In this document: piece after piece, positions 1-8,933 of the stretch | Layout of the letters: the number at the start of each line of letters is the position of its first letter | How positions within the stretch are numbered: the first letter of the stretch is position 1 | Source of the DNA: Flavobacteriales bacterium | GTDB lineage: Bacteria; Bacteroidota; Bacteroidia; Flavobacteriales_F; PHOS-HE28 | Direction: 5' to 3' | Assembly (NCBI GenBank): GCA_016703005.1 | Contig: JADJCX010000006.1 | Span: 62,001-126,000 of the forward strand | Length of the DNA: 64,000 nt | Notes under the pieces: generated by a model | Told to the model about the DNA's origin: nothing | The model's input: the letters and a program-made list of their open reading frames with translations, nothing else | Database searches by the model: none | Position numbers and translations under genes: made by a program

Positions 1-204
1 CAATGCACAGGCATGCATGCCCTTGATATGATTGCGGTTCACATGCCACCAAGGGATCCGCACACGGATGCCTCCTTCCGGCAACGGTATCACCCGGAAG
101 CCATGCGGGTTATTGAACGGTATCTTGAAGTTGAGCCCTTGGTTCAACAAGAAGCGTTTCCATGCACTGGTGCGGGAAGCGCGGAGAAGAGCGGAAAGGT
201 TCAT
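1..204 (-). CDS. DUF4442 / hotdog thioesterase-like protein, N-terminal part, cut by left edge
   Basis: Read on the minus strand from the ATG at 204, the frame stays open to base 1 and gives 68 residues. It begins MNLSALLRASRTSAWKR and contains PFNNPHGFRV and a HVNRNHIKGMHACAL stretch. The 'N-H-(I/R)-x-G-(L/M)-H-A-C-A-L' block is typical of DUF4442 proteins, relatives of PaaI-type acyl-CoA thioesterases with a hotdog fold. The ATG overlaps the TGA of the upstream MazG-like gene (ATGA, 201-204), so the two are probably co-transcribed. The C-terminal half lies outside the window and the substrate is unknown. The family call rests on motif recall, not on a search. Confidence 0.65.
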   Translation of the reverse strand, partial: MNLSALLRASRTSAWKRFLLNQGLNFKIPFNNPHGFRVIPLPEGGIRVRIPWWHVNRNHIKGMHACAL

Positions 205-618
205 TGAGCAAGTATGGATGCGATATCCGGGCGGAAGTAGCGATCGCTCTTCAGCACCTTGCCATCCTCGCGGTAGATCGGTTGGCCGTTCGCATCAAGC
301 TTGCTCATGTTGCTCCGTTGGATCTCCACAAAAACATCGGCGATCTTGTTCTGGAGGCCGTGTTTGAGGATCGTTCCGCAGAGGATGTATAGCATATCGC
401 CCAAAGCATCCGCGACTTCCACCAGATCGCCGCGGTTGGCGGCTTCCAAGTATTCCTCATTTTCCTCGCGCATCAGTGTGTAACGCAGTTGCGCACCCTT
501 GTCCCCAATGTCGCCGATCGGCGCTTTCCGCATTGCTGATGCGAAAGGCATCGTGGAAATCGCGCACGTGGTTGATCGTATCGAACAGGCTGAGTTGTTG
601 GGTGGCGGTAGTAGGCAT
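201..618 (-). CDS. MazG-like nucleotide pyrophosphohydrolase, one frameshift
   Basis: Probable all-alpha NTP pyrophosphohydrolase of the MazG/PRA-PH type, which hydrolyses nucleoside triphosphates with Mg2+ held by clustered Glu/Asp. The N-terminal part reads MPTTATQQLSLFDTINHVRD from the ATG at 618. The second part holds the signature acidic residues in LMREENEEYLEAA and VEVADALGDMLYIL. The two parts lie in different frames. Dropping one base near 522 joins them as ISNAES-PIGDIGDKGAQLRY, about 138 residues, the usual size. The break is probably a sequencing error because both sides are well conserved. The stop overlaps the start of the downstream thioesterase-like gene by four bases. Confidence 0.72.
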
Positions 619-654
619 GCGACCAAGGTAGCCGCGCGCATCATTCCTGAGCTG

Positions 655-2001
655 CTACAAACGTTCACGGTAAAGCGTCCGCTTCTGAACGCTCTCGAAC
701 GGTCGGTGGGTGTAGTACGCATGCCCGCCATGAACGCGAACCTGCTCGGGCCATTTGCCATCGAGCATGCGCTTCGGTCCCAATTCGCCGGTGCCTGGAT
801 CGATGGCACACAACCAGTTGCGGCCATCCTGTTCGAAGAGCGCGTACACGTCGCCATTGGATCGGTCCCGCATCACACGCCCCGCCCATGCACGGCCAGA
901 TCTCCCTTTGTGATAGGCGAAGGGTATGATGTCGATCGGTTCTCTCCTTGCAGTGAACCGCCGCAATTGGCCGGCCGTGTGATCGAAGACCAGGATCGTA
1001 TCGTTCCGAACGAACGAAGGCGCATAGGGCGCTTTGAAGTACAGGTCGTTGTGGAATCCGGTCATGTATCCGGCCCATGTTTCGCGGTCGGTACCTGTGC
1101 GCAAAGCGGCATCCATGGCAACCACTTTGTCGTGCCCGCTCATGTATTTGTATTGGCTGCGGAAGAGTTCCATCACGAAGGTGTCCTGCACCGAGCAGAA
1201 GATGCTTACGATGTCGCTCACTGGTTCGTACGCCAAGTGGTCGAAGCCCGGGTACGTGGGGTCGAAGTCGCTGCCGAGCCAGTGGCCGGCAAGGCTATCG
1301 GTCCATGGGCGTAAAGCTTCCTCGAAGATTGCGCTCACCATGGTCTTGAACGTGATCCGGTCATCGGTGTACATGACCGACCAAACGCGGTCCGTACCCA
1401 GCACATACGCTTCACCCTTTCTTCCAATATGCAGACCAGTGCATTCACCGGGCACCGGTTTGCGTGCGACTTCGTTGAGCAGCGTGTCCATCAGCACGAG
1501 CACGACATCGCGATAGATCACCACCCCAGCTCTCGCCTGATCGCGCCACATTCGGGGATGCGCATAGGCCAACACCCACAAGCCATCCGCCCCCGGTTCG
1601 AACATGGCGGCGTGCAGCGTATCGCTTTGGAAGATCACCTCGGGAGCCGATCGCTTGGCGGCGTAGTCAGGCAGCACGATACCGTCCGGTACGAGTTCCA
1701 CGAGCAACCGAGCAGTTCCTGAACGGACCACCGTTGATGATGGCAGATATCCGAATCGTCGTATGACAAGCCGTGAGCCGGTACTACCCGAGAAGCGATA
1801 CACGAAAACGCCGCCTGTATCCGTTCGTCCGAGTACCTGCCCTGCTTCCATGCTCACCTCCGCTAACTCGACCGGCTCCTTGCTGATGCTGTCCACCACG
1901 GCGATCTCCACGATGCCTTGTCCTTGGGCCAAGCGGGCGCCCAACACCATACAGATCAACATGACAAGTCTCGCCGCGTTCCCCATTGGCACCAGTTGCA
2001 T
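655..2001 (-). CDS. secreted protein with carboxypeptidase-regulatory-like domain and six-bladed propeller-like region
   Basis: 448 residues. An N-terminal signal peptide (hydrophobic run at about 9-24, cleavage near AQG) is followed by a CarboxypepD_reg-like beta-sandwich (about 28-110, VVDSISKEPVELAEVSM...GYLPSSTVV). The rest resembles a 6-bladed propeller of the kind found in Bacteroidota surface proteins, with repeated short strands and DTLLNEV- and NDTILVFDH-like blades. No catalytic motif is visible and no T9SS sorting domain is seen at the C-terminus, which ends in TLYRERL. An alternative start is the ATG at 1986, which gives a cleaner signal peptide. It is divergent from the J-domain gene. 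The specific function is unknown. Confidence 0.6.
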   Translation of the reverse strand: MQLVPMGNAARLVMLICMVLGARLAQGQGIVEIAVVDSISKEPVELAEVSMEAGQVLGRTDTGGVFVYRFSGSTGSRLVIRRFGYLPSSTVVRSGTARLLVELVPDGIVLPDYAAKRSAPEVIFQSDTLHAAMFEPGADGLWVLAYAHPRMWRDQARAGVVIYRDVVLVLMDTLLNEVARKPVPGECTGLHIGRKGEAYVLGTDRVWSVMYTDDRITFKTMVSAIFEEALRPWTDSLAGHWLGSDFDPTYPGFDHLAYEPVSDIVSIFCSVQDTFVMELFRSQYKYMSGHDKVVAMDAALRTGTDRETWAGYMTGFHNDLYFKAPYAPSFVRNDTILVFDHTAGQLRRFTARREPIDIIPFAYHKGRSGRAWAGRVMRDRSNGDVYALFEQDGRNWLCAIDPGTGELGPKRMLDGKWPEQVRVHGGHAYYTHRPFESVQKRTLYRERL

Positions 2002-2073
2002 TGTGAAGATGCAAAGGCCACTGTCTTTGCATAACCTTGTTCAAGGCGAAGGTTGAACATCAACGAGGAACGG

Positions 2074-2601
2074 ATGACACGAAGATCCCCGATCACCGAC
2101 CCCTATGCGGTACTTGGTGTGCATGAAGGCTCATCCGCTGCCGAGATCAAGCGGGCCTATCGCGAACGTGTGTTGCGCTGCCATCCGGATCGCGATCCGT
2201 CGCCGAACGCCGCGGAAGTATTCAGGAATGTGCATGAAGCCTATCGTGTTCTCAGCGATCCCGCGCAGCGCTTTTTGGTAGAGCGCGGCCGAACGGTCAG
2301 AACGGATAACACGCGCCCTCGACCAGCGACAGATCGACGCCGACCGGATCGCGACATGGAACGAGCGCCTGCCGAAGAACCTGATCGCGCCATCGATCCT
2401 TGGCTCTTCAAGGGCCTGCACATCACTGGCCTGCTCTTCGGGCTTGGGTGCGTGGGTGGCGTTGGAACGGGCTACCTCTTCAACGATTGGCCGCCGCTCA
2501 TGCTCATGTTCATGCTACCTGGATTGGTGGTGCTGCCCGATTGCTGGGCCGTGCTGTTTTCAAAAGAGAAAGCCCCGATGCGGCGGGGCTTTCGTTGGTA
2601 G
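2074..2601 (+). CDS. J-domain protein with C-terminal membrane segments
   Basis: 175 residues from the ATG at 2074, which has GAGGA five to nine bases upstream. A TTG start at 2053 is possible but less likely. The N-terminal J domain (about 9-72, DPYAVLGVHEGSSAAEIKR) carries the HPD motif (HPDRD) that stimulates Hsp70 (DnaK) ATPase. A short Arg/Pro-rich linker follows, then two hydrophobic segments (about 120-160), so this is a membrane-anchored co-chaperone and not a full DnaJ: there is no G/F region or zinc finger. The last codons form one arm of a terminator hairpin. The client is unknown. Confidence 0.8.
   Translation: MTRRSPITDPYAVLGVHEGSSAAEIKRAYRERVLRCHPDRDPSPNAAEVFRNVHEAYRVLSDPAQRFLVERGRTVRTDNTRPRPATDRRRPDRDMERAPAEEPDRAIDPWLFKGLHITGLLFGLGCVGGVGTGYLFNDWPPLMLMFMLPGLVVLPDCWAVLFSKEKAPMRRGFRW
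2568..2593. terminator. bidirectional terminator hairpin between J-domain gene and ilvE
   Basis: A perfect 10-bp stem GAAAGCCCCG / CGGGGCTTTC with a 6-base loop lies at the convergent junction of two genes. It has A residues on the left arm and T residues on the right arm, so it can act in both directions. It overlaps the last codons of the J-domain gene. Confidence 0.7.
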
Positions 2602-2614
2602 TCGAACTCTTGCA

Positions 2615-3694
2615 CTACACCCCCACATCCAGCATCCAGCCGAACGGATCGGCGGTGCGGCCACGGCGGATATCATCGAGCACCTTGGCCACGTGGTTGC
2701 TGAAGCTGCTCTCGGCCAAGTTCGGCAAGGTGTATTCCTCGTTGCCGTAAGCGATGCTCGCGATGTGCGCAATGGTGGCCGCGGTGCCTGCACCGAAAGC
2801 CTCCTTCAACGTGCCCTTGCGGATAGCGTCCGTGACTTCCGCCACGCTCACACGACGCACCTGCATGTCGATGCCTTCTTGCTTGGCAATGCGGATGATG
2901 CTGTCGCGCGTGATGCCTTCGAGGATCGTACCGCTCGTCTCCGGTGTCATCAGCGTATCACCAATGCGGAAGAAGACGTTCATCGTACCGCTTTCCTCGA
3001 AGTATTCGTGTGTCTCGCCATCGGTCCACAGGATCTGGTGGAAGCCTTTGTCCGCCGCCAGTTTCGCCGGGTACAACGAGGAAGCATAGTTGCCACTGCA
3101 TTTGGCGGCACCGGTTCCACCGGGGAACGCACGGCTGTATTCCGTTTCGATCTTCACCCGAACGGCATCCTTATAGTACCCGCGCACCGGGCAGGTGAAT
3201 ATGATGAAGCGGTAGGTGTCGCTCGGGCGCACACCAACGTACTCGTCGCTGGCGTACATGAAAGGACGGATGTACAACGCACCCTCCGCGTCGCGCGGGA
3301 TCCACTTGTGATCCATGCGCACCAGTTCGGTCATCCCTTCGAGGAAGATATCCTCAGGGATCTCGGGCATGCACATACGGTGCGCACTGCGGTTCATGCG
3401 GGCAATGTTGTCCTTCGGTCGAAAAATGGACACATGCCCATTGTCGCTCCGGTATGCTTTCTGGCCTTCGAAGATGCTTTGGCCGTAGTGCAACGTGATC
3501 AGCGCCGGGCTCATTTCCATCTTGCCATAAGGCTCAATGACCGGCTGCTGCCATTGGCCATCACGATAGTCCATTACGAACATGTGATCGCTGAACACGC
3601 GCCCGAAAACAACTGTTTCAAGGTCGATGCCGGACAGGCGGCTGTGCTGCGTTGGATGGATGGCGATCTTCCGGTCTGTGCTGATCATGCTCAT
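2615..3694 (-). CDS. ilvE: branched-chain amino acid aminotransferase
   Basis: PLP-dependent class IV transaminase of the long (BCAT, about 355-residue) type, which interconverts Leu, Ile and Val with their 2-oxo acids using glutamate/2-oxoglutarate. From the ATG at 3694 (MSMISTDRK) it is 359 residues, the family size. The longer upstream open frame would run into recQ. Visible motifs are YGQSIFEGQKAYR, YIRPFMYASDEYVGV, the lysine-bearing GTGAAKCSGNYASSLYPAKL, and EESGTMNVFF followed by the ETSGTILEGITRDS phosphate-binding loop. It is divergent from recQ, with about 97 bp between them, and shares a terminator with the J-domain gene. Confidence 0.93.
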   Translation of the reverse strand: MSMISTDRKIAIHPTQHSRLSGIDLETVVFGRVFSDHMFVMDYRDGQWQQPVIEPYGKMEMSPALITLHYGQSIFEGQKAYRSDNGHVSIFRPKDNIARMNRSAHRMCMPEIPEDIFLEGMTELVRMDHKWIPRDAEGALYIRPFMYASDEYVGVRPSDTYRFIIFTCPVRGYYKDAVRVKIETEYSRAFPGGTGAAKCSGNYASSLYPAKLAADKGFHQILWTDGETHEYFEESGTMNVFFRIGDTLMTPETSGTILEGITRDSIIRIAKQEGIDMQVRRVSVAEVTDAIRKGTLKEAFGAGTAATIAHIASIAYGNEEYTLPNLAESSFSNHVAKVLDDIRRGRTADPFGWMLDVGV

Positions 3695-3791
3695 TGGTTT
3701 CGTTCCGTTGCCGTACTTCGGGGATCGGCCCGAAGGTATGCGTGGCCGCGTTCTACGCAGGTCCCACAAGAAAGTATGATCGGTTGGTCGC

Positions 3792-5568
3792 ATGAAGGAT
3801 ATCCATGATGTGCTCCGCACCCACTGGGGTTATGCGACCTTCCGGCCACTGCAGGAAAGCGTGATCGACCAAGTGCTCGCTGGGCAGGATACGCTTGCCC
3901 TCCTGCCAACGGGCGGCGGCAAATCACTTTGCTATCAGGTGCCAGCGCTTGCCATGGGCAAGCTCTGCTTGGTGGTTTCGCCATTGATCGCCCTGATGAA
4001 AGATCAAACCGACCGCTTGAAGCAACAGGGCATTCCGGCGAAGGCCATGTTCAGCGGCATGGCATACGCGGAGCTGGAGAATGCACTGGAAGCATGCGCG
4101 CTCGGCAAGAGCGCATTCCTCTATGTGAGCCCCGAGCGACTGCGCAGCGAATTGTTCCTCGCCCGTGCGGACCGCTTGCCCGTAGGATTGATCGCCGTCG
4201 ACGAGGCCCACTGCATCAGCCAATGGGGCTATGACTTCCGACCAGCGTACATGGCTATTCAGGAAGTGCGCGCGAAATTCCCGGGTGTTCCGGTGCTGGC
4301 GCTTACCGCAACGGCCACTCCGGAAGTCGCGAAGGATATCATGATCAAGCTTGCCTTCCGCAAGCCCGGACTGCTGCGTGCCCCCTTTCAGCGCCCTGAA
4401 CTCAGCTTCTGGGTATCGCAATGCGAGGACAAGTTGGGACGCTTGCTGCGCATTGCCCGGAAGATCGAAGGAAGTGGTATCGTTTACCTGCGCGATCGAA
4501 AAGGCACTGGTCGCATTGCGCGTTCGTTGAACGAACACGGCATCTCCGCAGCGGCATACCATGCAGGTCTTTCCATGGAGGAGCGCGATGCCGTTCAGCG
4601 CGATTGGACCGTGGGCAAAGTGCGCTTTGTTGCAGCCACCAACGCATTCGGTATGGGCATCGACAAAGGGAATGTGCGCGCCGTGGTGCACATGGACCTA
4701 CCCCGATCTTGAAAGTTGGTACCAAGAAGCAGGACGCGCGGGGCGCGACGGGTTGGCGAGCTACGCGTTCCTGTTGCACGGTCCAGGCGATGATGCCCGT
4801 GCACGTGAGCGGTTGCTATCGAGCTACCCTTCGCTTGCCGAAGTGCGGCAGGTATATCAGTCCTTCGCCGATACGCACCGCATCGCCCTGGGTGCAGGAA
4901 GGGATGAGACCTATTCGCTTGACCTCCGCGACTTGGCGAAGCGTACGCAATTGCACCCGGCTTCAGTGCTCAACGCGCTGAAGGCTCTTGAGCTCAATGC
5001 GGACATCGCGTTAAGCGATGGCTTGCACAGTCCATCGCGCGTATTGCTGACAACCGGCCCGAAAGCCGTGTACGAGCTGCGCATCAACGACCAGCGCCTT
5101 GGACCATTGCTTGAAACATTGCTTCGCCTGTACGGTGGCCTGTTCGAGGAGGCTGCCTTGATCGAGGAACTGCGCATCGCCCAGCATCTGCAATGGAGCG
5201 TGAGCACCGTTAAAGAGCGATTGAGCGAATTACAACGGCTGGGCCACTTGAGCTACGTGGCCAGCAACAATGCACCAGCCGTAACGCTCATGGTGCCACG
5301 ACGCGATGCCCAACGCCTGATGTTGAACGCTGATGCCCTCGCGGCGCGCAAGCAGCGTGCTTCCGCACGACTTGAAGCCATGATCGCATTCGCCGATCCG
5401 GGCGCGCCATGCCGCGAGCGCGGCGCGCTCGCGTACTTCGGCGAATCGACCAATTCTGACTGCGGTCGCTGCGACCGCTGTGCAGCAAGAAGATCAACGG
5501 ACCCTGACAGCCGTGCAAAAGCCCGATGGGAAGCGGACGAAGGCCTCCATCGCCCCCGGACCCCATGA
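3792..5568 (+). CDS. recQ: ATP-dependent DNA helicase RecQ, one frameshift
   Basis: 3'-5' DNA helicase for recombination and repair. The first part carries RecQ motif 0 (WGYATFRPLQESVI), Walker A (LPTGGGKSLCYQ), VDEAHCISQWGYDFRP (DEAH box) and ALTATATPEVAKDI. The second part has QEAGRAGRDG (motif VI) and the zinc-binding region with four cysteines in CRERGA...DCGRCDRC. The parts lie in different frames. An indel at the C run at 4701-4704 (HMDLP / DLESWYQEAG) restores one protein of about 590 residues. There is no HRDC domain, as in many Bacteroidota RecQ proteins. It heads an operon with mpg-fmt and the cupin gene. Confidence 0.88.
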
Positions 5569-5578
5569 TCGAACTGGC

Positions 5579-6178
5579 ATGAAGCTCGAACGTTCGTTCT
5601 ATCTGCGCGAGGATGTCCTCACCATTGCCCGTGATCTTCTGGGCAAGGTGATCGTCACCCGGAACGGGCAGGATCACACGGCGGGGATCATCACTGAAAC
5701 AGAAGCATACGCGGGCGTGGCCGATCGCGCGTCGCATGCCTTCGGCGGGCGCCGGACCTTGCGCAACGAACAGATGTATGCCGTCGGTGGAACCGCGTAC
5801 GTCTACCTATGCTATGGCATACACAACCTCTTCAACATCGTTACGAATGTGAAGGATGTGCCGCACGCTGTACTGATCCGGGCAGTTCATCCGCTTGAAG
5901 GTGAACACATCATGTGCGAACGCCGTGGGATAGTGGGCGCGCCACGCCGACCGGATCTGGTAGCTGGCGGACCTGGGACGTTGACCACCGCACTTGCTAT
6001 CGGCATGGAACACAATGGCGTTGATCTAGTGAACGGGGTCATCGCGATAGAGGACAGGGGGTTCCACATTCAAACCGGCTCCGTCCGGATCGGCCCTCGC
6101 ATCGGCATCGACGGTTCGAAAGAAGCTGCGCTGCTCCCCTACCGCTTCCGTGTCGCCAAGGATCATTTCCTTCGCAAC
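5579..6178 (+). CDS. mpg: DNA-3-methyladenine glycosylase (AAG/MPG family), in frame with fmt
   Basis: Base-excision repair glycosylase of the alkyladenine (AAG/MPG) family, which removes alkylated purines. From the ATG at 5579 (MKLERSFYLREDVLTIARDL) the visible motifs are the catalytic ITETEAYAG segment, ASHAFGG, the YVYLCYGIHNLFNIVT core, RAVHPLEG, GGPGTLTTALAIG and SVRIGPRIGI...LPYRFRV. All expected motifs are present in about 200 residues. No stop codon precedes the fmt start at 6179, so the frame continues into Fmt. A TGA overlapping that ATG (6180-6182) lies one frame away, so a single-base indel in the last codons could create the apparent fusion. The start is 10 bases after the recQ stop. 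Confidence 0.85.
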
Positions 6179-7132
6179 ATGAGCAAACGCATCGTGTTCA
6201 TGGGCACGCCGGAATTCGCGGTCCATTCCCTGAACGCACTCCTCAATGCTGGTGTGGAAGTCGCAGCCGTGGTGACAGCACCCGACAAGCCCGCGGGGCG
6301 CGGTCGGCAATTGCGTTCGTCGGCAGTGAAGCAACGTGCGCTGGAACTCGGCCTGCCTGTTCTTCAACCGGAGAAATTGAAGGACACCGCATTTCAGCAA
6401 GCGCTCAGGGATCTTGAAGCTGAACTGTTCGTCGTAGTTGCGTTCCGAATGTTGCCCGAAAGCGTTTGGACGATGCCTGCGCTGGGCACGATCAACCTGC
6501 ATGCATCGCTTCTGCCGCGTTACCGCGGGGCCGCACCGATCAACTGGGCGGTGATCAATGGCGAACGTATCACGGGTGCTACCACCTTCTTCATCCGGCA
6601 TGAGATCGATACGGGGGACATTCTGATGAATGAGGAATTGGAGATCGGCCCGGATGAGACCGCCGGTGAGGTGCATGATCGCTTGGCGTTGATGGGCGGT
6701 TCACTTTTGGCCAGAACGGTGATCGCCGTTCTGGCGGGCTCCGCTTCCTCCCGGCCTCAAGCGGAGCTGCCTGGCGATGAGTTGTTAACCGCACCAAAAC
6801 TGAACCCTGAGGTGTGCCACATCAATTGGCTTCAACCGGCCAAGCGCGTACACGATCACGTCCGCGGCCTCTCGCCTTTCCCGGGTGCATGGACGACCGT
6901 TCTATTGAATGGGCACGCCGGTCATTTCAAAGTGCTGCGATCACAACTCACAGCAGTTCCCACGGGTGGTACACCATCGGGCTCCGTTCATCCGCACCCT
7001 ACTGGGTTGAGCGTTGCATGCGCTGATCTCTGGTTGGAACTGCTGGAGGTGCAAGCCGAAGGAAAACGCCGCATGAGCGCCGCTGAATTCGTTCGCGGCC
7101 TACAGCGGGACCAGACCATTTCGATGCAATGA
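6179..7132 (+). CDS. fmt: methionyl-tRNA formyltransferase
   Basis: Formylates initiator Met-tRNA using 10-formyl-tetrahydrofolate. It begins MSKRIVFMGTPEFAVHSL and is 317 residues, the usual size. The catalytic domain shows APDKPAGRGRQL, INLHASLLPRYRGAAPINWAVINGE with the Asn/His/Asp-type active-site segment, and FFIRHEIDTGDIL. The C-terminal beta-barrel carries HINWLQPAKRVHDHVRGLSPFPGAW. It is in frame with the preceding glycosylase with no stop between them. Whether it is made as a separate protein or as a 517-residue fusion is open. Its stop overlaps the cupin gene start (ATGA at 7129-7132). Confidence 0.92.
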   Translation: MSKRIVFMGTPEFAVHSLNALLNAGVEVAAVVTAPDKPAGRGRQLRSSAVKQRALELGLPVLQPEKLKDTAFQQALRDLEAELFVVVAFRMLPESVWTMPALGTINLHASLLPRYRGAAPINWAVINGERITGATTFFIRHEIDTGDILMNEELEIGPDETAGEVHDRLALMGGSLLARTVIAVLAGSASSRPQAELPGDELLTAPKLNPEVCHINWLQPAKRVHDHVRGLSPFPGAWTTVLLNGHAGHFKVLRSQLTAVPTGGTPSGSVHPHPTGLSVACADLWLELLEVQAEGKRRMSAAEFVRGLQRDQTISMQ

Positions 7133-7560
7133 ACAAGAGAACACTTGTGCTGACGATCTGCACCGTTGTCTTGACTTTCACGGAGATCCGCGCACAGGCC
7201 ATCGCCCCCATGGACACTCTGCAGTGCCCGGCTGGCGCTGGTCCGGTGCGTAGTCAGGTCCTCTCATCGGACAGCATATCAACGTGGACGTTGATCTGCA
7301 TAGACGTTGAAGTGCGCCCTCACTTGCATCAGTATCACGATGAACTTGTACAGGTATTGGACGGTGAGGCAGTGATGCTTCTGGCTGACTCCGTGATCAG
7401 TATCCACGCTGGCTCGGTCATCTCGATCCCGATGAATACGCCGCATGCCGTGCAGGTCATTGGTGATGTTCCGTTGCGCGTTATCTCGACGCATTCTCCC
7501 GGAATGGATCAGAGCGAGCGTGTTTTTGTCGAACCCGCAGCGGTTTGGGGGCGGCCCTGA
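7129..7560 (+). CDS. secreted cupin-domain protein
   Basis: 143 residues. A signal peptide (MNKRTLVLTICTVVLTF..., cleavage near IRAQA) is followed by a single cupin-2 barrel with HLHQYHDELVQVLDGEAVM (metal-binding His/Glu motif 1) and PMNTPHAVQV (motif 2 His). This suggests a periplasmic or surface metal-dependent cupin, but the ligand cannot be predicted. The four-base overlap with fmt makes it the last gene of the recQ operon. About 185 bp to HU follows, containing the HU promoter. Confidence 0.75.
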   Translation: MNKRTLVLTICTVVLTFTEIRAQAIAPMDTLQCPAGAGPVRSQVLSSDSISTWTLICIDVEVRPHLHQYHDELVQVLDGEAVMLLADSVISIHAGSVISIPMNTPHAVQVIGDVPLRVISTHSPGMDQSERVFVEPAAVWGRP

Positions 7561-7671
7561 AATGTGCTGGCATGGCATCTGCTGAAACTGGCTCTGGTGG
7601 CGGCTTATAGGAGGAGTTATCAACAAACCCCCTGTTTTTTCAACATTTTCCGAAGGTTGCCCCTGAAACCC

Positions 7672-7701
7672 TTGACGGGCGGGCCTTTGCGGATACATTT
7701 G
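7672..7701 (+). promoter_or_regulatory. Bacteroidota-type promoter for the HU gene
   Basis: TTG at 7672-7674 and TACATTTG at 7694-7701, 19 bases apart. This matches the known Bacteroidota housekeeping arrangement (-33 TTTG/TTG and -7 TAnnTTTG). It lies 45 bases upstream of the HU start codon and is the clearest promoter in the window. Confidence 0.75.
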
Positions 7702-7746
7702 AACCCGAACCGCAAAAAACCACGGTTCGAACAAAACCCAAACCAC

Positions 7747-8019
7747 ATGAACAAAGCAGAACTGATCGAAAGCGTAGCCGCCGAGGCGAAGATCTCGAAG
7801 GCAGATGCGAAGCGTGCTATTGACAGCTTCGTGAGCAGCACCCACAAGGCGCTGAAAAAGGGCGACCGTGTGGCCCTCGTTGGCTTCGGCACCTTCTCGG
7901 TGACGCAGCGCAAGGCCCGCAAAGGCCGTAACCCACAGACGGGCAAAGAGATCAAGATCGCTGCCAAGAAGGTGGTGAAGTTCAAGGCTGGTGCTGAGTT
8001 GGCTAAGAAGCTGAAGTAA
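7747..8019 (+). CDS. hup: HU family DNA-binding protein
   Basis: 90 residues, the standard HU length: MNKAELIESVAAEAKISKAD, then the GFGTFSV strand, and the DNA-binding beta-arm with RKGRNPQTGKEIKI (the conserved RNP proline that intercalates into DNA). It is a nucleoid-associated protein that bends DNA. It is monocistronic: a strong promoter lies 45 bases upstream and a strong terminator 21 bases downstream. A longer open frame begins at 7564, but the HU start is set by the family and the promoter position. Confidence 0.96.
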   Translation: MNKAELIESVAAEAKISKADAKRAIDSFVSSTHKALKKGDRVALVGFGTFSVTQRKARKGRNPQTGKEIKIAAKKVVKFKAGAELAKKLK

Positions 8020-8040
8020 GCCCGTCCAACAGACAATGAG

Positions 8041-8072
8041 AGGTCCCTCGCGAGAGGGACCTTTCTTTTTTC
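8041..8072 (+). terminator. rho-independent terminator after HU
   Basis: Nine-base perfect stem AGGTCCCTC / GAGGGACCT with a GCGA tetraloop, followed by TTCTTTTTT. It is a textbook intrinsic terminator. Confidence 0.92.
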
Positions 8073-8108
8073 CACACCTTCAACACCGACACCGATCGGC
8101 TCGCTCAC

Positions 8109-8801
8109 ATGACGGACGAACAACTGTACATCGAACTCTGCGCGTTCATTTCCGAAAACAAACGTGCGCTCTTCGATCGCATCGCTCCCGAGCGCATGCG
8201 TCATGTGACCGTAGTGCTGGAGGACATCTACCAAAGCCATAACGCAAGCGCCGTTGTGCGCACCTGCGATCTGCTCGGTGTGCAGGATATCCATGTGATC
8301 GAGAACCGCAACAAATACACGCTCAACCCTGATGTAACGCTCGGCAGCAGCAAGTGGGTGGATCTTCATCGCTGGCGAGAAGGACCGCAGAACACCCTGG
8401 ATTGTATTCTGGCATTGAAAGCCAAAGGCTATCGTATCGCTGCCACATCACCACATGGCAACAGTGTTGAGTTGAAGGATCTTGACCTGAGCACGCCGAT
8501 CGCATTCTGCTTCGGCACCGAACTGGAAGGTCTTAGCAAGGAACTTCTCGCCGCGGCGGATACCCGGGTCCGGATACCGATGCATGGTTTCACTGAGAGC
8601 TACAACATCAGTGTCAGCGCGGCCATAGTTCTCTTCACGGTAACGGAGCGACTGCGGATGAGCAACGTGGAATGGAAACTGAGCGCCGAGCAGATCATCG
8701 AACTGAAGCTCGAGTGGGCAAGAAAGACACGCTATCATTCCTCGCTGATCGAGGAGCGATTGCGCGAGCGTTCCACCGGAAATGATGAGGTGATCGGATG
8801 A
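8109..8801 (+). CDS. trmH: tRNA (guanosine-2'-O-)-methyltransferase TrmH (SpoU family)
   Basis: SpoU-type SAM-dependent methyltransferase that 2'-O-methylates G18 in the tRNA D-loop. It is 230 residues with the three family motifs: NASAVVRTCDLLGV (motif 1, about 46-59), CFGTELEGLSKELL (motif 2, about 137-150) and IPMHGFTESYNISVSAAIVLF (motif 3, knot-forming, about 157-177). The C-terminal extension with an ELKLEWARKTRYHSSLIEERL helix is typical of TrmH as opposed to RlmB. It stands alone between the HU terminator and the THX promoter. Confidence 0.9.
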   Translation: MTDEQLYIELCAFISENKRALFDRIAPERMRHVTVVLEDIYQSHNASAVVRTCDLLGVQDIHVIENRNKYTLNPDVTLGSSKWVDLHRWREGPQNTLDCILALKAKGYRIAATSPHGNSVELKDLDLSTPIAFCFGTELEGLSKELLAAADTRVRIPMHGFTESYNISVSAAIVLFTVTERLRMSNVEWKLSAEQIIELKLEWARKTRYHSSLIEERLRERSTGNDEVIG

Positions 8802-8901
8802 ACGCGGATGGATCCGGGATCGATCGTCGATCCGCTCGTCATGAACAACACGCGGTGGAAAATGGAACCTTACCGCGACAAGTCACGTTCGAGTGCGCCG
8901 G

Positions 8902-8909
8902 TACTTTTG
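8902..8909 (+). promoter_or_regulatory. -7 promoter element for the THX gene
   Basis: TACTTTTG, an exact TAnnTTTG match, 24 bases before the THX start codon. No clear -33 TTG is seen at the expected distance. Confidence 0.55.
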
Positions 8910-8933
8910 GTCAAACACTAAAACACCATAACA

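Noticed and set aside
8817..8833. Perfect hairpin GGATCGA-TCG-TCGATCC after trmH as a terminator
   Set aside because: It lacks a T tract and lies in a GATC-rich stretch; short GATCGATC palindromes occur by chance there.
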